Positions 9,401 through 18,206 of a stretch of DNA of 64,000 nucleotides are shown one piece after another. Position 1 is the first letter of the stretch. Every line of letters begins with the position of its first letter. Position numbers and translations under genes: made by a program. The notes under the pieces were generated by a model, which was given only the letters and a program-made list of their open reading frames with translations, was not told the DNA's origin and did no database searches. Source of the DNA: Bacillota bacterium (GTDB lineage Bacteria > Bacillota > Bacilli > Alicyclobacillales > SLC66); the NCBI GenBank assembly GCA_021828865.1, contig JAJZCW010000016.1:1-64000 (forward strand), in the 5' to 3' direction.

Positions 9401-9423
9401 GGCTAACGTGTTTTCAGTTAGCC
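9401..9423 (+). other. hairpin between flgL and flagellin
   Basis: GGCTAAC (9401-9407) and GTTAGCC (9417-9423) form a 7-bp stem with a 9-base loop just after the flgL stop. No T-run follows, so it is more likely an RNA-processing or stability element, or a weak terminator, than a full stop. Confidence 0.45.
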
Positions 9424-9467
9424 TGATACTTATCCAATGATTATCATATGAAGGGAAGGTTGAAACC

Positions 9468-10328
9468 ATGTCACAATTTTTTAGCGTAAATAATAACGCT
9501 TCTGCATCGAACATTTTGCAAAACATGTATTATGTACAGAACCAAATCAATAGCTCTTACCAACAATTGTCTTCCGGCAATCAAATTAACAGCGCAGCAG
9601 ATAACCCGGCGGGATTCGCAATTTCGCAGGCCATGCAACAAAATGTCAACGGCTTGAATGCGGCAGTACAAAATGCCCAAAACGGTATCAGCATGATTCA
9701 AACGGCTACTGGCGCTATGCAGCAAGTCGGTGACATCCTGCAAACCATGAATACACTTGCTGTTGAAGCCTCCAACGGCACACAAAATAGCGCAGATCTG
9801 CAGAATCTTCAATTAGAGTGGACGCAGCTTTCGGCGCAAATTGACAATATTTCAAACCAAACGCAATTCAACAATATTTACCTATTTACAGGTAACAACG
9901 GTCAAAATATTACGGCACTGAGTACCAACATTACATTGCAAATTGGGGCGAATTATTCTCAAACAATTACATTTAGCACAAGTGATATTAGTTCCATTGC
10001 ATTAGGTGTCAGTGCAAGTGGTGGTACCGTAGGAATTAGCACACAAAATCTTGCTGAGGCTGCGATTAGTGCTGTGTCATCAGCAATTTCCGCCTTGTCT
10101 AATTACGAAGCAAAACTTGGATCCATTCAGGATGAATTAAATTACACGATCAGCAATCTGGAGAGTACCGCCACCAATCTGCAAAATGCAAATGCGACAC
10201 TCACCAATACCAATATGGCTCAAGCGTACACCACGTTTACTCAAGAACAAGTGTTGTCACAAGTGGGTACAGCCATGCTTAGCCAAGCTCAACAACAACC
10301 CGCTTCCATTTTGAAACTGCTTAGCTAA
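9468..10328 (+). CDS. hag: flagellin
   Basis: This is the filament subunit, 286 residues, close to the short flagellin of Bacillus. The D0/D1 signatures are present: LSSGNQINSAADNPAGFAIS near the N-terminus and TNTNMAQAYTTFTQEQVLSQ with AQQQPASILKLLS at the C-terminus. Two features are odd. The usual MRINHN start is replaced by MSQFFSVNNNASASN. The protein has only two Lys and no Arg; even the near-invariant Arg of SGLRIN is Gln. The small central domain (about 140-210) is Ser/Thr-rich, a likely glycosylation surface given the GT2-TPR genes downstream. AAGGGAAGG precedes the ATG. Flagellins lacking Lys/Arg fit a filament working at low pH; that link is inference. Confidence 0.93.
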   Translation: MSQFFSVNNNASASNILQNMYYVQNQINSSYQQLSSGNQINSAADNPAGFAISQAMQQNVNGLNAAVQNAQNGISMIQTATGAMQQVGDILQTMNTLAVEASNGTQNSADLQNLQLEWTQLSAQIDNISNQTQFNNIYLFTGNNGQNITALSTNITLQIGANYSQTITFSTSDISSIALGVSASGGTVGISTQNLAEAAISAVSSAISALSNYEAKLGSIQDELNYTISNLESTATNLQNANATLTNTNMAQAYTTFTQEQVLSQVGTAMLSQAQQQPASILKLLS

Positions 10329-10352
10329 ACTTTCATGATCATTAGATATTAC

Positions 10353-10391
10353 ATCTGCACCAATTTGGAGTATATTCAAATTGGTGCAGAT
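10353..10391 (+). other. 15-bp perfect hairpin between flagellin and fliD
   Basis: ATCTGCACCAATTTG (10353-10367) pairs perfectly with CAAATTGGTGCAGAT (10377-10391) around a 9-base loop. The following bases are AAAAC and not a T-run, so termination is unlikely to be complete. The stem could protect the abundant flagellin mRNA from 3' decay while letting some transcripts continue into fliD. Confidence 0.6.
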
Positions 10392-10417
10392 AAAACTTTA
10401 AGGACGGTGTATCTGGT

Positions 10418-11947
10418 ATGTCTGTGAATTCCACTTCCTCGAGTACAAGTTCAACAGCTAATTTGTTGCAAGAACTTAATACGATATCCAACCCGGGGGG
10501 GACGGGTCTACCAGTCACCACTTATGCTTCTGAAATGCAGCAGGCGCTTCAATTGCAATTGCTTACCAATCCAGATAATCAAATGACGAGTTTAACCAAT
10601 CAGCAGACTGCGCTCGACGCGTTACAAAGCGCACTACAAAAGTTGCAATCGGCGACCAATACGTTAGCCGCATCGCAAAATTGGAACAGTGTGACGTCTT
10701 CAAATTCTAATCCTACGGATTACAGTATTACGGTAAACAGTGGCGCACAACCTTCCATCTATTCAATTGATATTCAAGGTCTGGCTCAAAATCAAATCGA
10801 TGTTGGGTTAGCGACTGGGACTTTCACTAGTACAACTTCCACCCTTACAACGGGATCATTTGTCATTCAGGCGAATGCTATGTCTGCACCTGTTACCATC
10901 TCCATTACTTCAACCAGTGAAACTCTGCAGGATCTAGTCAATACGATTAACACTTACACTTATGAATCCGATGTTTCTGCAGGACTTATCTATAATGGTA
11001 CTAGTTATCAACTCTCGATTTCCTCCAATCAGACGGGGGTCAATTACGGGTTTTCATTAACGGGAACGGCGCTCGGACAATTTGGATTCACATCAATAGC
11101 TACGGTAAGTGCAACCAATGCGACAATGCAAGTAGATGGGATCAATGTGATTTCTCAAAACAACTCGTTTGTCAACGCCATACCTGGCGTCACTATTAAT
11201 GCAATCGCAACTGGGACAGGCACGGTTTCCTTAAGTTCTGATTCTTCTTCTATCATTAGCAATATACAGACTTGGATGAGTGCTTATAATTCTGTGGTTG
11301 ATTTAATTAAGACGGATACTGCCTACACGGCTTCTGCAACGGGGACTAACGTCACTTCTGGTCCGCTATTTAACGATGTTGTTGCGAATACACTAAATAG
11401 CAGTCTTCCCAATTCCGTCATGCAGTCAGTTGGCAATACTTATGAAAGTTCACTTTCGTCACTTGCCGCAGTCGGGATTGTAGTTGACCCTACTACAGGT
11501 CACTTAGAGTTTCAACCGTCAACAGGCTTTGGCATTGGGACCAATGTATCTCTAGCCGATGGTCAAACGACATTTACTAATGCAATGAACCAGGATTCCC
11601 AGGCAGTGCAGGCACTCTTTGGCGTGGTCAGCAGTGGTAGTCTTACTTCAGCTTATACTACATCAGGAGTACTTGGAAATTTGACGACTATGTTGAATTC
11701 GTTCTTAATTGGATCAGGAGGTCAAGTATCAGCCATTACTGGCGATACCAACTCTATTCAAAAGCAAGAAACCAACATTAGCAGTTATATTTCCACTCTG
11801 AATCAACAAATTTCCACTCAAGTTGCAAGCTTTACAAAGCAGTTAAATGATCTCAATGCGGCGATGCAGCAATCCCAATTGCAAGTAAAGCAACTAGGTG
11901 CGCTATTGGGAACGAATTCATCTTCGAGTTCCAGTACTATTGGTTAA
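10418..11947 (+). CDS. fliD: flagellar filament cap protein FliD
   Basis: FliD caps the growing filament and guides flagellin folding at the tip. The 509-residue protein has the FliD N-terminal domain (about residues 20-120, with QLQLLTNPDNQMTSLTNQQTALDAL) and the C-terminal domain (about 250-480). The end, from about 455, is a Gln-rich coiled coil (SSYISTLNQQISTQVASFTKQL). Only five Lys and no Arg occur in 509 residues, the lowest basic content of any protein here. The Ser tail (SSSSSTIG) is low-complexity. It lies between flagellin and a fliT-like gene. Confidence 0.93.
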   Translation: MSVNSTSSSTSSTANLLQELNTISNPGGTGLPVTTYASEMQQALQLQLLTNPDNQMTSLTNQQTALDALQSALQKLQSATNTLAASQNWNSVTSSNSNPTDYSITVNSGAQPSIYSIDIQGLAQNQIDVGLATGTFTSTTSTLTTGSFVIQANAMSAPVTISITSTSETLQDLVNTINTYTYESDVSAGLIYNGTSYQLSISSNQTGVNYGFSLTGTALGQFGFTSIATVSATNATMQVDGINVISQNNSFVNAIPGVTINAIATGTGTVSLSSDSSSIISNIQTWMSAYNSVVDLIKTDTAYTASATGTNVTSGPLFNDVVANTLNSSLPNSVMQSVGNTYESSLSSLAAVGIVVDPTTGHLEFQPSTGFGIGTNVSLADGQTTFTNAMNQDSQAVQALFGVVSSGSLTSAYTTSGVLGNLTTMLNSFLIGSGGQVSAITGDTNSIQKQETNISSYISTLNQQISTQVASFTKQLNDLNAAMQQSQLQVKQLGALLGTNSSSSSSTIG

Positions 11948-11987
11948 TCTTATTTCACTTAACCCATCATTTACGGGAGGTCTATTT

Positions 11988-12308
11988 ATGGAAGACCGCA
12001 ACACCCGATTGGTGAATCGTATTTTGGAAATCGATCAGATAATCTTGAAAGCTTTCGAAGAGGAAAACACATATCAAATACGAATTCTAATGGAAGAACG
12101 AGGTATGGCAATCTCGCAAATTCAACAAAATGACTTGAAAATTGAAGACAATTTACTCCACTCTCTACTCAAAAATACTCGCTCCATTTCAGAGCAAATT
12201 CAATTTTATTTGGTCAAATACGAAAACGGTCTCCGTTCCATTGTTCAATCTTCTGCGGCTAAGAAGGCTTATGAGGTTTCAATGATGCTGAATGCCAAGC
12301 ATAGATAG
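11988..12308 (+). CDS. FliT-like flagellar chaperone
   Basis: The 106-residue helical protein (VNRILEIDQIILKAFEEE...) has the length, charge pattern and position after fliD of the FliT family, which binds FliD before export; sequence similarity is weak. GGGAGG lies seven bases before the ATG at 11988, which rules out a longer frame that overlaps fliD. The flagellin chaperone fliS, normally between fliD and fliT, is not seen here, so this protein could also serve flagellin. Function is inferred mainly from context. Confidence 0.6.
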   Translation: MEDRNTRLVNRILEIDQIILKAFEEENTYQIRILMEERGMAISQIQQNDLKIEDNLLHSLLKNTRSISEQIQFYLVKYENGLRSIVQSSAAKKAYEVSMMLNAKHR

Positions 12309-12337
12309 CGTTTTACGATCATGAAAGGATGAGTGGA

Positions 12338-14659
12338 TTGCTTCTATCTGCTTGCTTAATTGTAAAGAATGAAGAACTCACATTAAATAAATGCTTAGAA
12401 TCTATGGAAGACATAGTTGACGAAATTATAATTGTAGATACAGGTTCTACGGATACAACGATGGAGATTGCAAGAAAATATACAGATCGAATTTATCAGT
12501 TTAATTGGACAAATAGCTTTGCCGATGCACGCAATGAGTCGTTAAGACACGCACAAGGTAGATATATTCTTATCATTGATGCGGATGAATATTTTGACGA
12601 AGAGACTAAGGTAAACCTTCGACCTTTTCTTGAAGAGAATGCGATCGCAGGCGGCTTTTTGAATGTATATAATTATACGGGGCATTTTACCGGTAGAATT
12701 GATTATACACCCGTTATGCTATTAAGAATTATTCGAAATGGATTTTACTATACTGAGGATATCCACGAACAAGTGGACTATCGTATATTTAAAGATAAGG
12801 ATCCGGTTTTACCGCTCCCAGTTATATTGCATCATATCGGTTATATGTTTGAAATCGTTGAAGCCAAAAAGAAACGCGATAGAAATCAAACCATTTTAGA
12901 AAAGCTGGTGCAACAACGTCCTGACGATGTATTTCAGAGACTGAACTTGGCTGCTGAATTTTTACGATATGGTGAATTTGAAAAAGGACTTCCTCTAGTC
13001 GAACAAAATCATCGTGAATTTGATATTATCAACAAGTTAAAAAACAAAGAACCGGTCGACGGGAATTCACATTTGGTGGCTAGAAATTACAAATTTCATA
13101 TTATTGCATTAGAAAATTTGCATCGACTTACGGAAGCTATAGCAATTGCTGATGAGGCACTTACGATATTACCTAGAATGACAGATTTTCTATATCTAAA
13201 AGCAAATTGTCAGAGAGAACAGGGGCATTTGCTGGAGGCGAAGGCCAGTTACCAAAAGTGTCTGGAACAAGGCGACATCTCAATTGGATTATACGACAAA
13301 ATTGTAGGATCTGGGAGTTTTTTATCTCACTTATATTTGGGGGTATTATGGGCAGAATTTGGCGATGACCAACTGGCATTTCGACATTTTACAATCTCTT
13401 TTTTTGGAAAACCTACTGAAGCGCCGAACATGGTCTTTTACTTAATGCATTTTATGCCTAAGGATGAAAATGCGCTTTATAATTATCTTGAGAGTAAAAT
13501 TATAGATGTAGAAACTTTGCATAACTACGCCGAAGCATATGTTGTAAATCAAATGCCAAATTCCTTAAATGTTGTCACTCGCATTGAGGAAAAAAAAATT
13601 TCCTCTGTGATGATTGAAAGGGCACGATGCGCCCACGCATTGCAATCTGGTAAAAAAGCATTCCTTGAATTGGTAGACTCCCATAATGGAATTCATAACT
13701 ACTGGCTCGCCATTTATTATGCTGAAATGGGAATGTATAATGAAGCCGAAGATTATTTTTATCAAAGTGGCATCGGGGGCATCAATCTCTGGGAATCATT
13801 AAAACCAGTTCTATTGGATCAATCGCCAGAAGCGCCTGCAATCACCGGGTTCTTGAGAGATCTTGTCGCCATGCGCGCAGAGAAAATTTTCCTCAAATGG
13901 ATGCCGCTCGCCCCGGATTTTGACGAGTGCTGGATGTATTTAAAATACTCCCCCTTTCATCCCTTGCTAATGGACATCGAGTGGAGGGGCGACAACGTTC
14001 ATCAATGTGAGATGAACGCAATGCGCTTGTTTAAATCAAAAGATTTTGCGAATACGAAATTCTGGATTGAAAAGGCGTTACTTTATCCACCGACAGTCAC
14101 CAAGATTCTCATTGAGGCAGATCTTGCCCTCGCTGAAAATCGAGTAAAGGATGCAACTAAGTTACTAGCATTTGGTAAAATTGTATTTGAAGAATCAATT
14201 GCCATTGATCAAGCCCTCAAAAACCTTACCGGTTCCACCGATGCTATGGAAATTTTGTCATCAGCACGTACTATGCACAGACTGGAGGATTTCTTTATGA
14301 ATCCAATGGATGCCTATCGCAAAAATGTAGTAGATACTATGCCGCTCAATATTCAACTTGCACAATTGCACCTGCGCGGTTCTGCCCTTGCCAAACAAGC
14401 TAAAGCTGACGCGGAAGCCGGAAAAGTGATGGATGTTCGTTCGCGAATACAAGAAATGCAGGAAATACTCACCTTCTTACGCAGTTCTCTTGATCCAACA
14501 CTAGAAATTTCAATACAAACTGATGAAATCTACCTGTTTTATTTCAAAATGTTAATCCGTTGGTTTGTTAGCCCTAAAGAAATTCCAAATGAATATGATG
14601 CGTTTATCGAGTTTTGGGAATCATGGGCAAAAACATGGGCGAAAGCTCAAGTGAAGTAA
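12338..14659 (+). CDS. GT2 glycosyltransferase with TPR domain (1 of 3)
   Basis: The protein of about 773 residues begins with a GT-A type family 2 glycosyltransferase domain. It has LLSACLIVKNEE (nucleotide-sugar loop), IIIVDTGSTDTT, and ILIIDADEYFDEE, where the DAD motif coordinates the metal. From about residue 190 it turns into TPR-like helical repeats. Such GT2-TPR proteins modify proteins or peptides in other systems. Right after the flagellin, cap and chaperone genes, the likely target is flagellin or another filament protein. TTG 12338 has AAAGGA eight bases upstream and gives MLLSACLI, the same start as the third copy; ATG 12329 is the alternative. The C-terminal half is clearly paralogous to the gene at 15815 (shared AMRAEKIFLKWMPLA-like block). 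Confidence 0.82.
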   Translation: MLLSACLIVKNEELTLNKCLESMEDIVDEIIIVDTGSTDTTMEIARKYTDRIYQFNWTNSFADARNESLRHAQGRYILIIDADEYFDEETKVNLRPFLEENAIAGGFLNVYNYTGHFTGRIDYTPVMLLRIIRNGFYYTEDIHEQVDYRIFKDKDPVLPLPVILHHIGYMFEIVEAKKKRDRNQTILEKLVQQRPDDVFQRLNLAAEFLRYGEFEKGLPLVEQNHREFDIINKLKNKEPVDGNSHLVARNYKFHIIALENLHRLTEAIAIADEALTILPRMTDFLYLKANCQREQGHLLEAKASYQKCLEQGDISIGLYDKIVGSGSFLSHLYLGVLWAEFGDDQLAFRHFTISFFGKPTEAPNMVFYLMHFMPKDENALYNYLESKIIDVETLHNYAEAYVVNQMPNSLNVVTRIEEKKISSVMIERARCAHALQSGKKAFLELVDSHNGIHNYWLAIYYAEMGMYNEAEDYFYQSGIGGINLWESLKPVLLDQSPEAPAITGFLRDLVAMRAEKIFLKWMPLAPDFDECWMYLKYSPFHPLLMDIEWRGDNVHQCEMNAMRLFKSKDFANTKFWIEKALLYPPTVTKILIEADLALAENRVKDATKLLAFGKIVFEESIAIDQALKNLTGSTDAMEILSSARTMHRLEDFFMNPMDAYRKNVVDTMPLNIQLAQLHLRGSALAKQAKADAEAGKVMDVRSRIQEMQEILTFLRSSLDPTLEISIQTDEIYLFYFKMLIRWFVSPKEIPNEYDAFIEFWESWAKTWAKAQVK

Positions 14660-14667
14660 TCGAGAAC

Positions 14668-15780
14668 ATGGAAACTTTTCATAGTAAAAGTAAGATTAGT
14701 GTGTGTATGATCGTGAAAAATGAAGAGGCGAATCTGCGAGCGAACCTACCCACGTTGGTTCGCCTCTTTGATGAAGTCGTGGTCGTTGATACCGGTTCTA
14801 CCGATCACACAACACAAGTAGCAGAGGAGCATGGAACTAGGTTATACGAGAGATTGTGGGATCATGATTTTTCGATGGCGCGCAATTTCGCTATTGCGCA
14901 TGCCACTGGGGACTATATTCTTATTCTCGACGCCGACGAAACCATCGAGGATGACGCCAGGGTCATTTTAGACAAATTTACACAACACCACCCGAATTCC
15001 CTGGGGATCACTCATGTGATCAGCAAAGAGGCAACACCTGACGGGGCTTTACACGAGGTGGTGAGCCACATCACACGCTTTATGCCCAATCATCCCTCCA
15101 TACGCTATCAAGGTATCATTCACGAACAAGTTGTCGATCAATCTGCAACTAGAGGGCGACATAGCACGGGCCTTACCATCAGACATTCGGGGTACGCACT
15201 CTCAAAAGAAGACATGATCAAAAAATCTCTTCGTAACCTCGAACTCATTGATCGAGCGCTCGTTTCTATACCTAGCTCGCCACAGCGAGCCTATTACCTT
15301 TATCAGCGAGGAAAAAGTTTAGATCAGTTGCAACAATATGATGAAGCACTGCGAAACTATGAGGATGCGACAAAGTCTAGTTCACCGGATCAACCTTTTT
15401 TTCCGGAACTGACCATGGCATATCTGTATGACCTCAAACGCATTAAGGATCAGAATCGGTTATGGCCAGCAGTCAATACAGCATTAAAAATCTATCCGGA
15501 CTACTCTGATTTATATTTTTTAATTGGCATTTCGCTCATCCAATTACAAGTGCCTGCACTTGACATGATCCGACAGAGTTTTGAATCTTGTCTAGCTGTC
15601 GGAGAGCAACCGGACAAGTATCCGACGGTGCTTGGAACAGGTTCCTTTCTTGCTGCGTATAATCTTGGCGCATTTTTCGAAAGCCTAAAAGATATAGAAC
15701 AAGCTAAACGTTATTACGAGATGGCGGCAGAGTTGGATTACCAGCCAGCTCGTGAGCGACTTCAGAAAATCGACTCATGA
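14668..15780 (+). CDS. GT2 glycosyltransferase with short TPR domain (2 of 3)
   Basis: The protein of about 370 residues has a GT2 domain (KISVCMIVKNEEANL, VVVDTGSTDHTTQ, ILILDADETIEDD) and a short TPR tail (AYYLYQRGKSLDQLQQYDEAL...). The start is uncertain. ATG 14668 lies just after the previous stop codon and leaves nine residues before the fold begins, but has only a weak ribosome site. Frames starting at 14614 or 14635 would overlap the previous gene. It is probably co-transcribed with its neighbours and acts in the same filament-modifying pathway. The sugar donor and acceptor cannot be deduced. Confidence 0.8.
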   Translation: METFHSKSKISVCMIVKNEEANLRANLPTLVRLFDEVVVVDTGSTDHTTQVAEEHGTRLYERLWDHDFSMARNFAIAHATGDYILILDADETIEDDARVILDKFTQHHPNSLGITHVISKEATPDGALHEVVSHITRFMPNHPSIRYQGIIHEQVVDQSATRGRHSTGLTIRHSGYALSKEDMIKKSLRNLELIDRALVSIPSSPQRAYYLYQRGKSLDQLQQYDEALRNYEDATKSSSPDQPFFPELTMAYLYDLKRIKDQNRLWPAVNTALKIYPDYSDLYFLIGISLIQLQVPALDMIRQSFESCLAVGEQPDKYPTVLGTGSFLAAYNLGAFFESLKDIEQAKRYYEMAAELDYQPARERLQKIDS

Positions 15781-15814
15781 ATAATTTTAACATTGATTTT
15801 GGAGGATCTCATTC

Positions 15815-17734
15815 ATGTTACTATCTGCTTGTCTCATCGCAAAAAATGAAGCCCTCACCTTGCCAAAGTGCCTTGAGTCCCTACAGGGCGCAGCGGATGA
15901 AATTATCCTCGTTGATACCGGATCCAATGATAAGACAGTAGAAATTGCGGAGTCCTTCGGTGCCAAAGTATTCTACTATGAATGGACGAACGATTTTTCT
16001 GCTGCGAGAAATGAAGCACTACGACATGCATCAGGTGACTTCATTCTGGTAATCGATGCAGATGAATTTCTTGAAGAAACGCACAAACAAACACTCCGCG
16101 ATTTCCTAGCCTCCACCGATGCGGAAGGTGTTTTTATCACCGTCAAAAACTACCTTGGCTCGCTCACCAACCTCACCTCCGTCATGGGCATACGCGTGAT
16201 GCGGCTATTTCGGCGCGGTCACTTTTATACTGGCGCCATCCATGAGCAAGTGGCAGACTCTGTGGCAAGAGCCGGTCGGCCCATCACTACGCTGGACGTC
16301 GAACTCCATCACTTGGGCTATACGACAGAATTCTTACAAAACCGCAGCAAGTCCACCCGCAACACGCAGTTACTCGAAGAGGAACTCGCGAACGACCCGG
16401 AGAACCTGTTTCAGCGGTCCAACCTGATTGCTGAATACGTCCTGCAACGCGACTGGCAAAAGTGCATTGATCTTGCCAAAGACACCTGGGAGAAGATTCG
16501 CAAGACTCCACTACAAACCTGGGTCAACTTTACCCCTCGAATCGTAATGAACCTACTTCATGCACTCTGGGAATCAGGAGAAAAAGACGAAGCCGTGAAA
16601 CTAGCTAAGGAAGCCATTAGATATTTCCCCTGGTTTACAGATATGAAAAAACGCTATGCGAACATGCTTGCCGAAACTGGGCACTTGCGTGAGTCTGCGC
16701 AAATGCTCATGGAGTGCCGAAAACAGGGCGATACCAAATCAGGTCTAATTGAATTTTTAGAGGGTACCGGGACTTATCTTGCAGCCTTTGATCTTGGTGT
16801 GGTATGGACGTGGCTTGGCGATGAACTGAATGCGAGGCGTTGGTTCCTTCAAGCCTTTCAGGAAAACCCAGGCATGGATCAGACTATCATCCCGATCGTG
16901 GCACTGGCGCCTAACGATCCTGAATTTCTCTATGAACACTTTGAAAAACGGTTAATGCGACAAACAGCCTTCGAAAATTATGTCGAAACCTATACTGTCG
17001 TTGGACATGCACAGGCTGAAGCCGTCATTGAGCGCATGGAACAAAAGTTCGGTCGCTCAGAGTCTACACTTCGTTCTCGCATGTCACTTTTAAGTCAACA
17101 GGACCCAACGATGCTTGCTAAATTTGTAGAGATTTCTAAAGCTGACCTTGCGAACTTGTTATATGGAATATACTTGGTTAACGAGGGTGATGCGGAAAAA
17201 GGATTGACACACTGGCGCAAGGCTGGAGTCCGCGGAGAATACCTGATCAAAGCTCATGAACTGCTCTCTGAAAACAAAGAACACCAATGGGGATCCCAAC
17301 TAATGATACGTGAATTCATCGCCATGAGGGCTGATCATTTGCTAAAAGATTGGTTGCCATGCGCATCAGATATTCGCCAAGTGTGGATCAACCTAACGTT
17401 TTCCCCTCTACGTAATATCTTAGAAGAGATTGAATGGCCGGGACGTACTGCACAAGAATGCGAAAGAAACGCCATGCGCTACTTAAAGCAACAGGACGTG
17501 AAAAACACAAGAAAATGGCTAAAAAAAGCGCAAACCTATGAACCCACCGTCACACAAGTGATCATTGAGACTAATTTGGCGCACCTCAAACAAGACCTTA
17601 AACTCGTGAGAAAAATACTCTTTGATGGAAAAGTGCAATTTCCCGAATCCGAGCTCATTCAGTATCTTTCATCTCTCGTCCACGTCAAGCAGGATCCGGT
17701 AGAATTGAGTAAGCAAATAGCAAATAAAAAGTAG
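15815..17734 (+). CDS. GT2 glycosyltransferase with TPR domain (3 of 3)
   Basis: The 639-residue protein begins MLLSACLIAKNEALTL with a GT2 domain (IILVDTGSNDKT, ILVIDADEFLEE) followed by TPR-like repeats. It is a paralogue of the gene at 12338: both share the GT2 start and a C-terminal block (here AMRADHLLKDWLPCASDIRQ, later ECERNAMRYLKQQD). GGAGG stands nine bases before the ATG. It ends one base before the convergent yvyF-type gene with no obvious terminator between. It is the last gene of the flagellar run. Confidence 0.83.
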   Translation: MLLSACLIAKNEALTLPKCLESLQGAADEIILVDTGSNDKTVEIAESFGAKVFYYEWTNDFSAARNEALRHASGDFILVIDADEFLEETHKQTLRDFLASTDAEGVFITVKNYLGSLTNLTSVMGIRVMRLFRRGHFYTGAIHEQVADSVARAGRPITTLDVELHHLGYTTEFLQNRSKSTRNTQLLEEELANDPENLFQRSNLIAEYVLQRDWQKCIDLAKDTWEKIRKTPLQTWVNFTPRIVMNLLHALWESGEKDEAVKLAKEAIRYFPWFTDMKKRYANMLAETGHLRESAQMLMECRKQGDTKSGLIEFLEGTGTYLAAFDLGVVWTWLGDELNARRWFLQAFQENPGMDQTIIPIVALAPNDPEFLYEHFEKRLMRQTAFENYVETYTVVGHAQAEAVIERMEQKFGRSESTLRSRMSLLSQQDPTMLAKFVEISKADLANLLYGIYLVNEGDAEKGLTHWRKAGVRGEYLIKAHELLSENKEHQWGSQLMIREFIAMRADHLLKDWLPCASDIRQVWINLTFSPLRNILEEIEWPGRTAQECERNAMRYLKQQDVKNTRKWLKKAQTYEPTVTQVIIETNLAHLKQDLKLVRKILFDGKVQFPESELIQYLSSLVHVKQDPVELSKQIANKK

Positions 17735-17735
17735 A

Positions 17736-18122
17736 TCAATTATCATCCCGCATAGAAAAATATCCGGGGCCTTTTTTTTGAGACTTAGCAAGCGACTCTT
17801 TCAAATCATTGACAGTGCCTAGCATTTTGCCTAGACAATCAGGGCAGTATTTCCCTGTCTGTATCGGTTTACCACATTCTGCACATGGATAGGTCATTTT
17901 TTTCGATGCAATCAATCGGCCATCGCGCAAAAACTTGACCACCAATTCTTCGTCGACACCTAACGCCTCTACGACTTCTTCTACCGTTGCATTTTCATGC
18001 AATCGCAAATAATGTTTAATTTCCTCAAATGTTGCCTCTTCTTTACGAACACATTCTGGACAGATGTCCACCGTTACTTTTTGAAATAATCTGCCACAAC
18101 GCTTGCAACTAGCTATCGACAC
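17736..18122 (-). CDS. yvyF: YvyF-family flagellar operon protein
   Basis: The 128-residue protein matches the family annotated as flagellar operon protein TIGR03826 (Bacillus YvyF), found between comFC and flgM. It has two zinc-ribbon-like cysteine pairs: CKRCGRLF...CPEC at the N-terminus and CAECGKPI...CPDC near residue 95. Between them lies a short winged-helix-like segment (HENATVEEVVEALGVDEELVVKFL). The start is taken as GTG 18122, because GGGGGA lies six bases upstream; ATG 18143 has no site. Here the gene pair comFC-yvyF faces the flagellar operon and does not lead into it. The molecular role of the family is unknown. Confidence 0.85.
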   Translation of the reverse strand: MSIASCKRCGRLFQKVTVDICPECVRKEEATFEEIKHYLRLHENATVEEVVEALGVDEELVVKFLRDGRLIASKKMTYPCAECGKPIQTGKYCPDCLGKMLGTVNDLKESLAKSQKKGPGYFSMRDDN

Positions 18123-18206
18123 TTTAATTCCCCCATTCGACACACGAATACAATATATTTATAACGCTATTATGTTATCGAATTCTGAGGGAAACGTCCA
18201 GATTTG

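Noticed and set aside
9400-9467. A sigma-28 promoter upstream of flagellin
   Set aside because: No TAAA-N15-GCCGATAT-like sequence was found; the region holds only a hairpin and weak boxes.
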